Below are positions 1-6,317 of a DNA stretch of 64,000 nucleotides, in pieces (position 1 is the stretch's first letter; each line of letters opens with the position of its first letter). The DNA is from Kordiimonas laminariae (GTDB lineage Bacteria > Pseudomonadota > Alphaproteobacteria > Sphingomonadales > Kordiimonadaceae), in contig NZ_JAKQZA010000006.1 in the NCBI RefSeq assembly GCF_023008165.1, forward strand, positions 124,001 through 188,000, written 5' to 3'. The notes beneath the pieces are model-generated. The model was given only the letters and a program-made list of their open reading frames with translations, made no database searches and was not told where the DNA came from. The position numbers and the translations under genes were made by a program.

Positions 1-165
1 ATGAAGAGAATGACAGAATTCATGGCAGTTATTACAACTCCTGAAGCTATCGATCTCTGCGTTAAGATTAGCAAAGATGTGATGGAAAAGAACTTCTATC
101 GCGCTTTAATGAACTGTAAAAAGCTGTTAGCTTTTGAAACAAGTAGGTTGAATGTGCAGGAATAA
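1..165 (+). CDS. flbT: FlbT flagellin-synthesis repressor, C-terminal part (cut by window edge)
   Basis: The last 54 codons of an open frame that runs in from before the window. The visible residues include EAIDLCVKISKDVMEKNFYRAL and then KKLLAFE, which fits the C-terminal helix of FlbT, where an ALxxxRxLLxYE pattern is usual. FlbT in Caulobacter is an RNA-binding post-transcriptional repressor that acts on the 5' leader of flagellin mRNA. The gene lies 33 bp before flaF, its usual partner. An in-frame ATG falls at base 1, but FlbT is normally about 140 residues, so most of the gene lies upstream. The identification rests on a short fragment plus strong context. Confidence 0.72.
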   Translation: MKRMTEFMAVITTPEAIDLCVKISKDVMEKNFYRALMNCKKLLAFETSRLNVQE

Positions 166-198
166 GAGCCTGCATTAGCAAACGAGTTCCGGTGTAGT

Positions 199-609
199 AT
201 GTCATACCAAGCTTATAAAACAGCGCAAACCAAGACTGAGTCAGCAAGTCAAACTGAGTACAGACTTCTTGCGCAGGTTACCAATGCCCTTATGACAGCT
301 AAAGACAACGAATACAGCGGCGTTCAGCTTGTGGAGGCTCTGGACTGGAATAGAAGAGTTTGGTCAGTTTTTGCTTCAGATTGCGGAGCAAAGGGCAATC
401 AACTCCCCCCTCAACTACGTGCGAATATTATATCTCTTTCCATTTGGGTCTCGAAGCACTCCTCAAAAGTAATGCGCAAACAAGCGAAAATCGATGATCT
501 CATCAACATCAATCGCACCATCATGGAAGGGTTAGCTGACCAAGCTAAACTTCAAGCACAAGCGCAAGCTGAAAGCTCAGCACCCACCACCGTAAATTCT
601 ACACTATAG
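199..609 (+). CDS. flaF: FlaF flagellin biosynthesis regulator
   Basis: 136 residues, starting MSYQAYKTAQTKTES, with the central LDWNRRVWSVF segment and a helical C-terminal half characteristic of the FlaF family (about 115-140 residues). FlaF is needed for flagellin synthesis or secretion in alphaproteobacteria and works opposite FlbT; in Caulobacter it acts as a flagellin-binding secretion chaperone. It sits between flbT and six flagellin genes, the expected context. The last 20 or so residues are Gln/Ala-rich and low in complexity. No strong Shine-Dalgarno is seen, which fits translation coupled to flbT. Confidence 0.93.
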   Translation: MSYQAYKTAQTKTESASQTEYRLLAQVTNALMTAKDNEYSGVQLVEALDWNRRVWSVFASDCGAKGNQLPPQLRANIISLSIWVSKHSSKVMRKQAKIDDLININRTIMEGLADQAKLQAQAQAESSAPTTVNSTL

Positions 610-617
610 CCATTAAG

Positions 618-632
618 TAGGTATTTTTTTCC
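618..632 (+). repeat. 15-bp repeat TAGGTATTTTTTTCC upstream of flagellin 1
   Basis: An exact 15-base match to 3926-3940 upstream of flagellin 4; a variant, TAGGAATCTTTTTCC, lies near 6081-6095 upstream of flagellin 6. All lie between a flagellin-locus gene end and the next sigma-54 promoter. Function unknown. It may be a remnant of the duplication unit or an upstream activating element. Confidence 0.5.
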
Positions 633-684
633 ACCTTTCAGGAAATAAATACCTATAGCAAACCAAACCGATTGCGTGAATGTA

Positions 685-697
685 GGAAAATTCTGCC
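685..697. promoter_or_regulatory. weak enhancer-like site upstream of flagellin 1
   Basis: GGAAAATTCTGCC matches 9 of 13 positions of the palindromic GGCAA-CTA-TTGCC site seen upstream of flagellin 6. It lies about 75 bp before the -24/-12 promoter at 772-787 and is flanked by a GTAGG/CCTAC inverted repeat. A possible activator (FlbD-like) site by position and similarity only. Confidence 0.3.
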
Positions 698-771
698 TAC
701 CGACATGTTTCGTTAAATAAAAAGTTTAAAGATATCAGCCACTTATCCATCTCCCCAAAAAAACAACCGTA

Positions 772-787
772 TGGCATAAAATATGCA
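772..787 (+). promoter_or_regulatory. sigma-54 promoter of flagellin 1
   Basis: TGGCAT-N5-ATGCA places the invariant GG and GC dinucleotides 12 bases apart, as the -24/-12 consensus TGGCAC-N5-TTGCW requires. It lies about 72 bp before the start codon, with the leader hairpins beginning just past the predicted transcription start. Confidence 0.72.
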
Positions 788-798
788 TCTATGGGTTT

Positions 799-852
799 GG
801 TTGCAAAATGCGGCCAAGGACAAAAAGTCCGCCAAAACTCTCAGAATGGAGA
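799..852 (+). promoter_or_regulatory. flagellin 1 leader: three-hairpin RNA
   Basis: Three consecutive hairpins are visible: GGTTGC-AAAAT-GCGGCC (799-815, two G-U pairs), GGAC-AAAAA-GTCC (818-830), and TCTC-AGAATG-GAGA (839-852). The last contains the Shine-Dalgarno GGAGA. The first two have an AAAAN pentaloop, as in the other flagellin leaders, while their stem bases differ. In Caulobacter FlbT acts on a structured flagellin leader; a similar role here is inferred. Confidence 0.62.
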
Positions 853-858
853 TGAAAA

Positions 859-1686
859 ATGGCGTTTTCTGTAAACACCAACGCAGGTGCGTTTGCCGCC
901 CTGCAAAATTTGAATCAGACTCAATCAGAGCTGAGGACAACTCAAACACAAATTAATACCGGCCTAAGGGTCGCCTCTGCTAAAGATGATGCTGCGACCT
1001 TCGCAATCGCGCAAACTCTGCGCGGCGAAGTTTCTGGCCTTCAGGCAGTGTCTTCTTCTCTTGATCGCGCACAGTCCACACTAGACGTGGCAATCGCGGC
1101 AGGCGAAGCTGTGTCTGACCTATTAATTGAACTCAAAGAAAAAGCTGTTGCAGCGAAAGACTCCGGTCTAGATGCATCAAGCCGTAATTCTTTGAACGAT
1201 GACTTCGAGCAGCTTCGCGATCAGATTACATCTATCGTACAGAATGCTGAATTCAACGGTACCAATGTAGTAAATTCTGGCGGGGATGCCGTTGTTGCAA
1301 TTACCAACGACACTGGCAGCAACACCATTACCATTGCTGCACAAGACCTCTCTCTTTCAAGCGCTAATGTCACAATTACCTCTTCTCAGGAAATTAGTAC
1401 GGCAACGCTTGCAGCTGATGCGGTTACAAAAATCGAAGCTTCTATTGCGAATGTGAACACTTCACTTTCCGCTTTAGGTTCAGGTTCTAGCCGAATTGAA
1501 CTTCAACAGAACTTTGTGAACTCTCTTTCTGACTCCATTGAAGTCGGTATCGGTAACCTTGTTGACGCTGACCTCGCTGAAACAAGTGCGAACCTTCAGT
1601 CACTTCAAGTAAGACAGCAGCTTGGCCTTCAGGCACTTTCGATTGCCAATCAGGCACCGTCTACAGTCTTGGGCCTATTTAGATAA
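859..1686 (+). CDS. Flagellin 1
   Basis: 275 residues, close to the length of Caulobacter 25-28 kDa flagellins. The N-terminal helical D0/D1 domain (about 1-135, MAFSVNTNAGAFAALQNLNQ) and the C-terminal D1/D0 domain (about 200-275, ending APSTVLGLFR) flank a short variable middle, so no large D2/D3 is present. Exported by the flagellar type III system and assembled as filament. Start set by GGAG 7 bases upstream and identity with the paralogues. First of six; nearly identical in protein to copy 3. Followed by a strong terminator, so probably monocistronic. Confidence 0.97.
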   Translation: MAFSVNTNAGAFAALQNLNQTQSELRTTQTQINTGLRVASAKDDAATFAIAQTLRGEVSGLQAVSSSLDRAQSTLDVAIAAGEAVSDLLIELKEKAVAAKDSGLDASSRNSLNDDFEQLRDQITSIVQNAEFNGTNVVNSGGDAVVAITNDTGSNTITIAAQDLSLSSANVTITSSQEISTATLAADAVTKIEASIANVNTSLSALGSGSSRIELQQNFVNSLSDSIEVGIGNLVDADLAETSANLQSLQVRQQLGLQALSIANQAPSTVLGLFR

Positions 1687-1710
1687 GCTCATTTTCACGT
1701 AAACAAACGA

Positions 1711-1734
1711 AGAGCCCTCCGGGGCTCTTTTTTT
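1711..1734 (+). terminator. terminator after flagellin 1
   Basis: AGAGCCC-TCCG-GGGCTCT stem followed by a run of T. Confidence 0.9.
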
Positions 1735-1753
1735 GGGTACTTCCTTCCGCTTC

Positions 1754-1766
1754 GGCAACTATTTCC
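1754..1766. promoter_or_regulatory. enhancer-like palindrome upstream of flagellin 2
   Basis: GGCAA-CTA-TTTCC differs by one base from the perfect palindrome upstream of flagellin 6, and lies about 75 bp before the sigma-54 promoter at 1841. Suggested binding site for a FlbD-like sigma-54 activator. Confidence 0.45.
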
Positions 1767-1840
1767 GGCAGTTTTTACCCCTCTAGTATTAAGAAACTGC
1801 ACCCTTTTGAAATAAGCATTATATTTCAATGCATTACGAT

Positions 1841-1856
1841 TGGCACATCTATTGCC
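1841..1856 (+). promoter_or_regulatory. sigma-54 promoter of flagellin 2
   Basis: TGGCAC-N5-TTGCC is an essentially perfect -24/-12 element, 53 bp before the ATG at 1909. The longer in-frame reading from TTG at 1840 would translate this promoter, so that upstream start is wrong. Confidence 0.87.
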
Positions 1857-1869
1857 ATTAGCTGATGCA

Positions 1870-1902
1870 GAGCAAAAGGCTCACGAAATTCTCAAAAGGA
1901 GA
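1870..1902 (+). promoter_or_regulatory. flagellin 2 leader: two-hairpin RNA
   Basis: GAGC-AAAAG-GCTC (1870-1882) and TCTC-AAAAG-GAGA (1890-1902). The second holds the Shine-Dalgarno AAGGAGA, half in the loop and half in the 3' stem. Both loops are AAAAG. This leader has one hairpin fewer than the others. Confidence 0.6.
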
Positions 1903-1908
1903 CACCCA

Positions 1909-2736
1909 ATGGCTTTTTCAGTTAACACAAACGCCTCTGCATTATCTGCACTTCAAAACTTGAACGGCACTAATGCGAGGTTGAGTACTATTCAGACTCA
2001 AATTAACACAGGACTTAATGTGTCTAGCGCAAAAGACAATTCAGCAGTATACGCCATCGCGCAATCATTGCGCGCTGAGAATGCTGGTCTGTCTGCAGCT
2101 AGCGCCTCCATTGATCGCGCACTATCAACCATCGATGTCGCGATTGCTGCAGGTGAAGCCGTTTCTGATCTCTTGATCGAACTGAAAGAAAAAGCCGTTG
2201 CAGCCAAAGACGCTGGCCTCGACACTGCTAGTCGTTCATCTCTAAACAACGACTTCATTCAGTTACGTGATCAAATTTCTTCGATCGTAAACAACGCTGA
2301 ATTCAACGGTACTAACGCTGTTGAAAACAATGGTGACCCGATCATCGCGATCACAAATGACGATGGCTCCAGCCAAATTAGCGTAGCGCCTCAAAACCTA
2401 TCGCTATCCGGCTCCAACGTTTCTCTTACAGTTGCTCAACAGATCAATACTGCAGCACTTGCGTCCGTTGCTGTTGATAACATTGAAAGCTCAATTCAGA
2501 ATGTAAACTCAGTTCTTTCTAATCTTGGCTCTAACGCAAATCGCCTAGAGCTACAGAAAAACTTTGTTTCACAACTATCAGATACCATTGAAATTGGTAT
2601 CGGTAACCTAGTTGATGCCGATCTAGCGGAATCTTCCGCTGAACTGCAATCACTGCAGGTTCAGCAGCAGCTAGGTCTGCAGGCGCTTTCAATTGCCAAC
2701 CAGGCACCGCAGTCTGTATTAAGCCTATTCCAGTAA
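1909..2736 (+). CDS. Flagellin 2 (most divergent copy)
   Basis: 275 residues starting MAFSVNTNASALSALQNLNG and ending APQSVLSLFQ. The start is ATG 1909, preceded by AAGGAGA and matching the length of the other copies. It is the most different of the six in the N-terminal half (NGTNARLSTIQ, KDNSAVYAIAQSLRAENAGL where others have KDDAATFAIAQTLRGE), and the only one ending in Gln. Filament subunit; it may occupy a distinct part of the filament, as minor flagellins do in Caulobacter (inference). Confidence 0.97.
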   Translation: MAFSVNTNASALSALQNLNGTNARLSTIQTQINTGLNVSSAKDNSAVYAIAQSLRAENAGLSAASASIDRALSTIDVAIAAGEAVSDLLIELKEKAVAAKDAGLDTASRSSLNNDFIQLRDQISSIVNNAEFNGTNAVENNGDPIIAITNDDGSSQISVAPQNLSLSGSNVSLTVAQQINTAALASVAVDNIESSIQNVNSVLSNLGSNANRLELQKNFVSQLSDTIEIGIGNLVDADLAESSAELQSLQVQQQLGLQALSIANQAPQSVLSLFQ

Positions 2737-2747
2737 AATACTGGCCC

Positions 2748-2771
2748 ACCGAGCGGGTTCGCCCGCTCGGT
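2748..2771 (+). terminator. strong hairpin after flagellin 2
   Basis: ACCGAGCGGG-TTCG-CCCGCTCGGT: a ten-base-pair stem closed by a stable UUCG tetraloop, 12 bases after the stop codon. No T-run follows, so it may act as an mRNA 3'-end stabiliser rather than an intrinsic terminator. Confidence 0.6.
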
Positions 2772-2819
2772 ACACCTGCGCAAAAGCTGCCCACCTTGGC
2801 GGCACTTTTTTCCTTATTC

Positions 2820-2832
2820 AGCAAAAATTGCC
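2820..2832. promoter_or_regulatory. enhancer-like palindrome upstream of flagellin 3
   Basis: AGCAA-AAA-TTGCC keeps the GCAA-N3-TTGC palindrome and lies about 88 bp before the sigma-54 promoter at 2920. Confidence 0.42.
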
Positions 2833-2919
2833 TATTCCTAAAGTTGTTACTAAAAAGTTAATTTTTAATTTTTTCATTTAAAATCAACTAGATAAATAAC
2901 AATCACTCGCCTTCATAAA

Positions 2920-2935
2920 CGGCCTGATAATTGCA
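2920..2935 (+). promoter_or_regulatory. sigma-54 promoter of flagellin 3
   Basis: CGGCCT-N5-TTGCA: GG and GC correctly spaced by 12, with a perfect TTGCA -12 half and a weaker -24 half. Confidence 0.68.
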
Positions 2936-2947
2936 TGTCATCTTCCT

Positions 2948-3001
2948 GAGGTGAAACCTCACCAGCAAAATGCTGGAAATTCATAATCTCAGAATGGAGA
3001 T
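2948..3001 (+). promoter_or_regulatory. flagellin 3 leader: three-hairpin RNA
   Basis: GAGG-TGAAA-CCTC (2948-2960), CCAGC-AAAAT-GCTGG (2962-2976), and ATCTC-AGAATG-GAGAT (2986-3001) holding the Shine-Dalgarno. Stems differ from those of copies 1, 4 and 6 while pairing is kept. Confidence 0.62.
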
Positions 3002-3006
3002 AAAAA

Positions 3007-3834
3007 ATGGCGTTTTCTGTAAACACCAATGCAGGTGCATTTGCCGCCCTGCAAAATTTGAATCAGACTCAATCAGAGCTGAGAACAACTCAAACACAGA
3101 TTAATACCGGCCTTCGGGTAAGTTCTGCAAAAGATGATGCGGCGACTTTCGCTATTGCGCAAACACTGCGCGGTGAAGTTTCTGGTCTTCAGGCGGTATC
3201 TTCTTCCCTTGACCGTGCTCAGTCCACTCTGGACGTTGCGATTGCGGCTGGCGAAGCAGTATCTGATCTGTTGATTGAACTGAAAGAAAAAGCAGTTGCA
3301 GCAAAAGACAGTGGCCTAGACACTGCAAGCCGTAACTCTTTGAACGATGACTTCCAACAGCTTCGTGACCAAATTACATCAATTGTACAAAACGCTGAAT
3401 TCAACGGCACAAATGTTGTTGAAAGCAGTGGTGACGCAGTTGTTGCAATTACAAACGACACAGGCAGTAACACTATTACGATTGCAGCGCAGGATCTTTC
3501 CCTGGGTGGTGCAAACGTAACAATTGGTGCTGCTCAGTCCATCGGAACTCAAGATGCAGCCTCTGTAGCAGTTGCTAACATCGAAAGCTCAATTCAAAAT
3601 GTAAACACTGCTCTATCCGCACTGGGTTCAGGCTCAAGCCGGATTGAACTGCAGCAAACATTTGTAAATCAGCTTTCAGATGCGATTGAAGTTGGTATTG
3701 GTAACCTTGTTGATGCAGACCTTGCTGAAACAAGTGCTAACCTGCAATCACTTCAGGTACGACAGCAGCTGGGTCTTCAGGCGCTTTCGATCGCCAATCA
3801 GGCCCCATCGACAGTACTTGGTCTATTCAGGTAA
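3007..3834 (+). CDS. Flagellin 3
   Basis: 275 residues, ending APSTVLGLFR. The N-terminal 130 residues are almost identical to copy 1. The variable middle (ANVTIGAAQSIGTQDAAS) is shared with copy 4, so the gene looks like a mosaic. GGAGA lies 6-10 bases before the ATG. It has its own sigma-54 promoter and a following terminator. Confidence 0.97.
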   Translation: MAFSVNTNAGAFAALQNLNQTQSELRTTQTQINTGLRVSSAKDDAATFAIAQTLRGEVSGLQAVSSSLDRAQSTLDVAIAAGEAVSDLLIELKEKAVAAKDSGLDTASRNSLNDDFQQLRDQITSIVQNAEFNGTNVVESSGDAVVAITNDTGSNTITIAAQDLSLGGANVTIGAAQSIGTQDAASVAVANIESSIQNVNTALSALGSGSSRIELQQTFVNQLSDAIEVGIGNLVDADLAETSANLQSLQVRQQLGLQALSIANQAPSTVLGLFR

Positions 3835-3860
3835 TCCAATTTAAATTAAGCAACATTAGT

Positions 3861-3882
3861 AAAGGCCCCACGGGGCCTTTTT
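3861..3882 (+). terminator. terminator after flagellin 3
   Basis: AAAGGCCC-CACG-GGGCCTTT followed by T residues. Confidence 0.88.
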
Positions 3883-3908
3883 CTATGGAAAAAATTTCCC
3901 CTCGCCTA

Positions 3909-3921
3909 GGCAATTATTGCA
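3909..3921. promoter_or_regulatory. enhancer-like palindrome upstream of flagellin 4
   Basis: GGCAA-TTA-TTGCA, one base from a perfect palindrome, about 100 bp before the sigma-54 promoter at 4021. The 15-bp repeat (3926-3940) follows directly. Confidence 0.48.
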
Positions 3922-3925
3922 CGAA

Positions 3926-3940
3926 TAGGTATTTTTTTCC
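3926..3940 (+). repeat. 15-bp repeat TAGGTATTTTTTTCC upstream of flagellin 4
   Basis: Exact copy of 618-632. It sits between the palindromic site and the promoter. Confidence 0.5.
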
Positions 3941-4020
3941 TACATGGTTTTTACCTAAAGTTTTAACAAAAATATACATAAATAATTGAAATTAAACGAT
4001 TTCATACCATAATTTAAAGT

Positions 4021-4036
4021 TGGCACAACAAATGCT
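4021..4036 (+). promoter_or_regulatory. sigma-54 promoter of flagellin 4
   Basis: TGGCAC-N5-ATGCT: perfect -24 half and correct GG/GC spacing, 74 bp before the ATG. Confidence 0.83.
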
Positions 4037-4047
4037 GTATTGTTTTC

Positions 4048-4103
4048 GAAGCAAAAGGCTTCCCCCGGCAAAAAGCTAGGGCAACATATTCTCAGAATGG
4101 AGA
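4048..4103 (+). promoter_or_regulatory. flagellin 4 leader: three-hairpin RNA
   Basis: GAAGC-AAAAG-GCTTC (4048-4062); CCCCGGC-AAAAA-GCTAGGG (4063-4081, one C-A mismatch and one G-U pair); TCTC-AGAATG-GAGA (4090-4103) with the Shine-Dalgarno. Identical to the flagellin 5 leader from the first hairpin to the start codon. Confidence 0.62.
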
Positions 4104-4109
4104 TACAAA

Positions 4110-4937
4110 ATGGCGTTTTCCGTAAACACCAATGCAGGTGCGTTTGCTGCCCTGCAAAACCTTAATCAGACTCAATCAGAGCTGACAACTACTCAAACTC
4201 AAATTAATACTGGTCTTCGCGTAAGTTCTGCAAAAGATGATGCTGCAACATTCGCTATTGCACAAACTCTGCGTGGCGAAGTTTCTGGCCTTCAAGCTGT
4301 TTCCTCCTCTCTAGATCGTGCTCAATCATCTCTTGATGTTGCAATTGCAGCTGGTGAAGCCGTGTCTGATCTTCTTATTGAACTTAAAGAGAAAGCGGTT
4401 GCAGCTAAAGATAATGGCCTTGATACAGCAAGCCGTACGTCACTGAACGATGACTTCCAACAGCTTCGTGACCAAATTACATCAATTGTACAGAACGCTG
4501 AATTTAACGGTACGAATGCCGTAGAAAGCAGCGGCGATGCAATTGTTGCGATTACCAACGATACAGGCAGTAACACAATTACTATTGCAGCCCAGGATCT
4601 TTCACTCGGCGGTGCAAACGTAACAATTGGTACAGCACAAACAATTGGTACTCAGGACGCTGCTTCCGTGGCGGTTGCCAACATCGAAAGCTCTATTCAG
4701 AATGTAAACACTGCACTTTCTGCTCTTGGTTCCGGTGCAAACCGCGTTGAACTTCAGCAGAACTTTGTGAATCAGCTTTCTGACTCCATTGAAGTTGGTA
4801 TTGGTAACCTAGTTGATGCCGATCTTGCTGAAACAAGTGCGAACCTGCAGTCGCTTCAGGTACGGCAGCAGCTTGGTCTTCAGGCACTTTCGATTGCCAA
4901 CCAGGCCCCTCAGTCAGTACTATCGCTCTTCCGATAG
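4110..4937 (+). CDS. Flagellin 4
   Basis: 275 residues, ending APQSVLSLFR. It differs from copy 5 mainly in the variable middle (about residues 140-200), and the two leaders are identical, which points to a recent duplication. Domain plan as for the other copies: conserved helical ends and a short variable centre. GGAGA lies 6-10 bases before the ATG. Confidence 0.97.
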   Translation: MAFSVNTNAGAFAALQNLNQTQSELTTTQTQINTGLRVSSAKDDAATFAIAQTLRGEVSGLQAVSSSLDRAQSSLDVAIAAGEAVSDLLIELKEKAVAAKDNGLDTASRTSLNDDFQQLRDQITSIVQNAEFNGTNAVESSGDAIVAITNDTGSNTITIAAQDLSLGGANVTIGTAQTIGTQDAASVAVANIESSIQNVNTALSALGSGANRVELQQNFVNQLSDSIEVGIGNLVDADLAETSANLQSLQVRQQLGLQALSIANQAPQSVLSLFR

Positions 4938-4958
4938 TCGCCAGAATCTAATTTAGCC

Positions 4959-4979
4959 AAAGGCCCTTCGGGGCCTTTT
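4959..4979 (+). terminator. terminator after flagellin 4
   Basis: AAAGGCCC-TTCG-GGGCCTTTT. Confidence 0.85.
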
Positions 4980-5108
4980 AATTACAGAAACAATCTACTT
5001 GCATGAGCCAGCTAAGCCGCCTTTCGCCATAGCTTCTTTTCTCACACCTAAGAATAGGTTGAAGAAAAGAAAAATCGCAGAAAAGCTGAAGTTTTTTAGA
5101 TGTTTTTA

Positions 5109-5137
5109 TGTACACATCAGTAGATTATCTGTATAGT
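5109..5137 (+). promoter_or_regulatory. possible sigma-70-type promoter of flagellin 5
   Basis: TGTACA-N17-TATAGT, ending 7 bases before the first leader hairpin, so transcription would start at about that hairpin. No GG-N10-GC element and no GGCAA-N3-TTGCC site were found between the previous terminator and this gene, unlike the other five flagellins. By-eye promoter call. Confidence 0.42.
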
Positions 5138-5144
5138 CAAAGAT

Positions 5145-5200
5145 GAAGCAAAAGGCTTCCCCCGGCAAAAAGCTAGGGCAACATATTCTCAGAATGGAGA
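5145..5200 (+). promoter_or_regulatory. flagellin 5 leader: three-hairpin RNA
   Basis: Same sequence as the flagellin 4 leader: GAAGC-AAAAG-GCTTC (5145-5159), CCCCGGC-AAAAA-GCTAGGG (5160-5178), TCTC-AGAATG-GAGA (5187-5200). The identity with copy 4 begins at the first hairpin; sequence upstream is unrelated. Confidence 0.62.
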
Positions 5201-5206
5201 TACAAA

Positions 5207-6034
5207 ATGGCGTTTTCAGTAAACACCAATGCAGGTGCATTTGCCGCCCTGCAAAACCTTAATCAGACTCAATCAGAGCTGACAACTACTCAAACTCAAA
5301 TTAACACTGGTCTGCGCGTAAGTTCTGCAAAAGATGATGCTGCAACATTCGCTATTGCACAAACACTACGGGGTGAAGTTTCTGGCCTTCAAGCTGTTTC
5401 CTCCTCTCTAGATCGTGCTCAATCGTCTCTTGATGTTGCGATTGCTGCTGGTGAAGCCGTATCTGATCTTCTTATCGAACTTAAAGAGAAAGCCGTTGCG
5501 GCTAAAGATAACGGCCTTGACGACGCAAGCCGTACATCTTTGAACGACGATTTTGAGCAGCTTCGTGATCAGATTACATCTATCGTTCAGAACGCTGAAT
5601 TTAACGGCACAAATGCCGTTCAAAACGGCGGTGATGCAATTATTGCCATTACAAACGATACAGGCAGTAATACAATTACAATTGCTGCGCAGGACCTGTC
5701 CCTAACAGGTACAAACGTAGCAATTTCTGCAACACAGGACATTTCTACTCAAGATCTAGCTTCTGCAGCAGTTGCTGATATTGAAACTTCTATTGAAAAT
5801 GTAAACACAGCTCTTTCTGCTCTTGGTTCTGGTGCAAACCGCGTTGAACTTCAGCAGAATTTTGTGAACTCACTTTCTGATTCAATTGAAGTTGGCATTG
5901 GTAACCTCGTTGATGCAGACCTAGCTGAAACAAGTGCGAACCTGCAGTCACTTCAGGTACGTCAGCAGCTTGGTCTACAGGCGCTTTCAATTGCCAACCA
6001 GGCTCCACAGTCGGTGCTATCACTCTTCCGATAG
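5207..6034 (+). CDS. Flagellin 5 (promoter-switched copy)
   Basis: 275 residues, ending APQSVLSLFR. It is the closest paralogue of copy 4, with a distinct variable middle (LSLTGTNVAISATQDISTQDLAS). The gene keeps the copy 4 leader but has lost the sigma-54 promoter and enhancer-like site. If expressed, timing should differ from the other flagellins (inference). Start supported by GGAGA and by family alignment. Confidence 0.97.
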   Translation: MAFSVNTNAGAFAALQNLNQTQSELTTTQTQINTGLRVSSAKDDAATFAIAQTLRGEVSGLQAVSSSLDRAQSSLDVAIAAGEAVSDLLIELKEKAVAAKDNGLDDASRTSLNDDFEQLRDQITSIVQNAEFNGTNAVQNGGDAIIAITNDTGSNTITIAAQDLSLTGTNVAISATQDISTQDLASAAVADIETSIENVNTALSALGSGANRVELQQNFVNSLSDSIEVGIGNLVDADLAETSANLQSLQVRQQLGLQALSIANQAPQSVLSLFR

Positions 6035-6056
6035 AAAGCAATTAACCAAAATATTC

Positions 6057-6081
6057 GAGAGCCTTTCGAGGCTCTCTTTTT
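6057..6081 (+). terminator. terminator after flagellin 5
   Basis: GAGAGCC-TTTCGA-GGCTCTC followed by TTTTT. Confidence 0.9.
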
Positions 6082-6113
6082 AGGAATCTTTTTCCTACCT
6101 ATCGCACTTAGTA

Positions 6114-6145
6114 GGCAACTATGTGCGCATACGGCAACTATTGCC
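6114..6145. promoter_or_regulatory. two enhancer-like palindromes upstream of flagellin 6
   Basis: GGCAACTATGTGC (6114-6126) and the perfect palindrome GGCAA-CTA-TTGCC (6133-6145), 19 bases apart start to start, about 90-120 bp before the sigma-54 promoter at 6233. A paired arrangement at this distance is typical for NtrC-family activator binding; FlbD is the likely protein in this lineage (inference). Confidence 0.52.
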
Positions 6146-6232
6146 TAGTTTTGTTTCAGACGAAAAAATTGGAAAACATCAATTAAACTATAAGATTCAA
6201 CGCCTTATTTCCCGACATTTTAATAAGCATTC

Positions 6233-6248
6233 TGGCTCATCTTTTGCA
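6233..6248 (+). promoter_or_regulatory. sigma-54 promoter of flagellin 6
   Basis: TGGCTC-N5-TTGCA with correct spacing, 70 bp before the ATG. Confidence 0.85.
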
Positions 6249-6259
6249 TAGTATTAGAT

Positions 6260-6310
6260 GGACAAAAAGTCCTGCAGGCAAAATGCCTGACATAATACTC
6301 CAAAAAGGAG
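6260..6310 (+). promoter_or_regulatory. flagellin 6 leader: three-hairpin RNA
   Basis: GGAC-AAAAA-GTCC (6260-6272), CAGGC-AAAAT-GCCTG (6275-6289), CTCC-AAAAA-GGAG (6298-6310). All three loops are AAAAN pentaloops, and the third stem contains the Shine-Dalgarno GGAG. Compared with copies 1-5 the Shine-Dalgarno hairpin has changed its bases on both sides. Confidence 0.65.
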
Positions 6311-6317
6311 AAGCAAA

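Noticed and set aside
1840-1908. N-terminal extension of flagellin 2 from TTG 1840
   Set aside because: It would translate the sigma-54 promoter and leader hairpins; ATG 1909 gives the same 275-residue length as the other flagellins and has a ribosome site.
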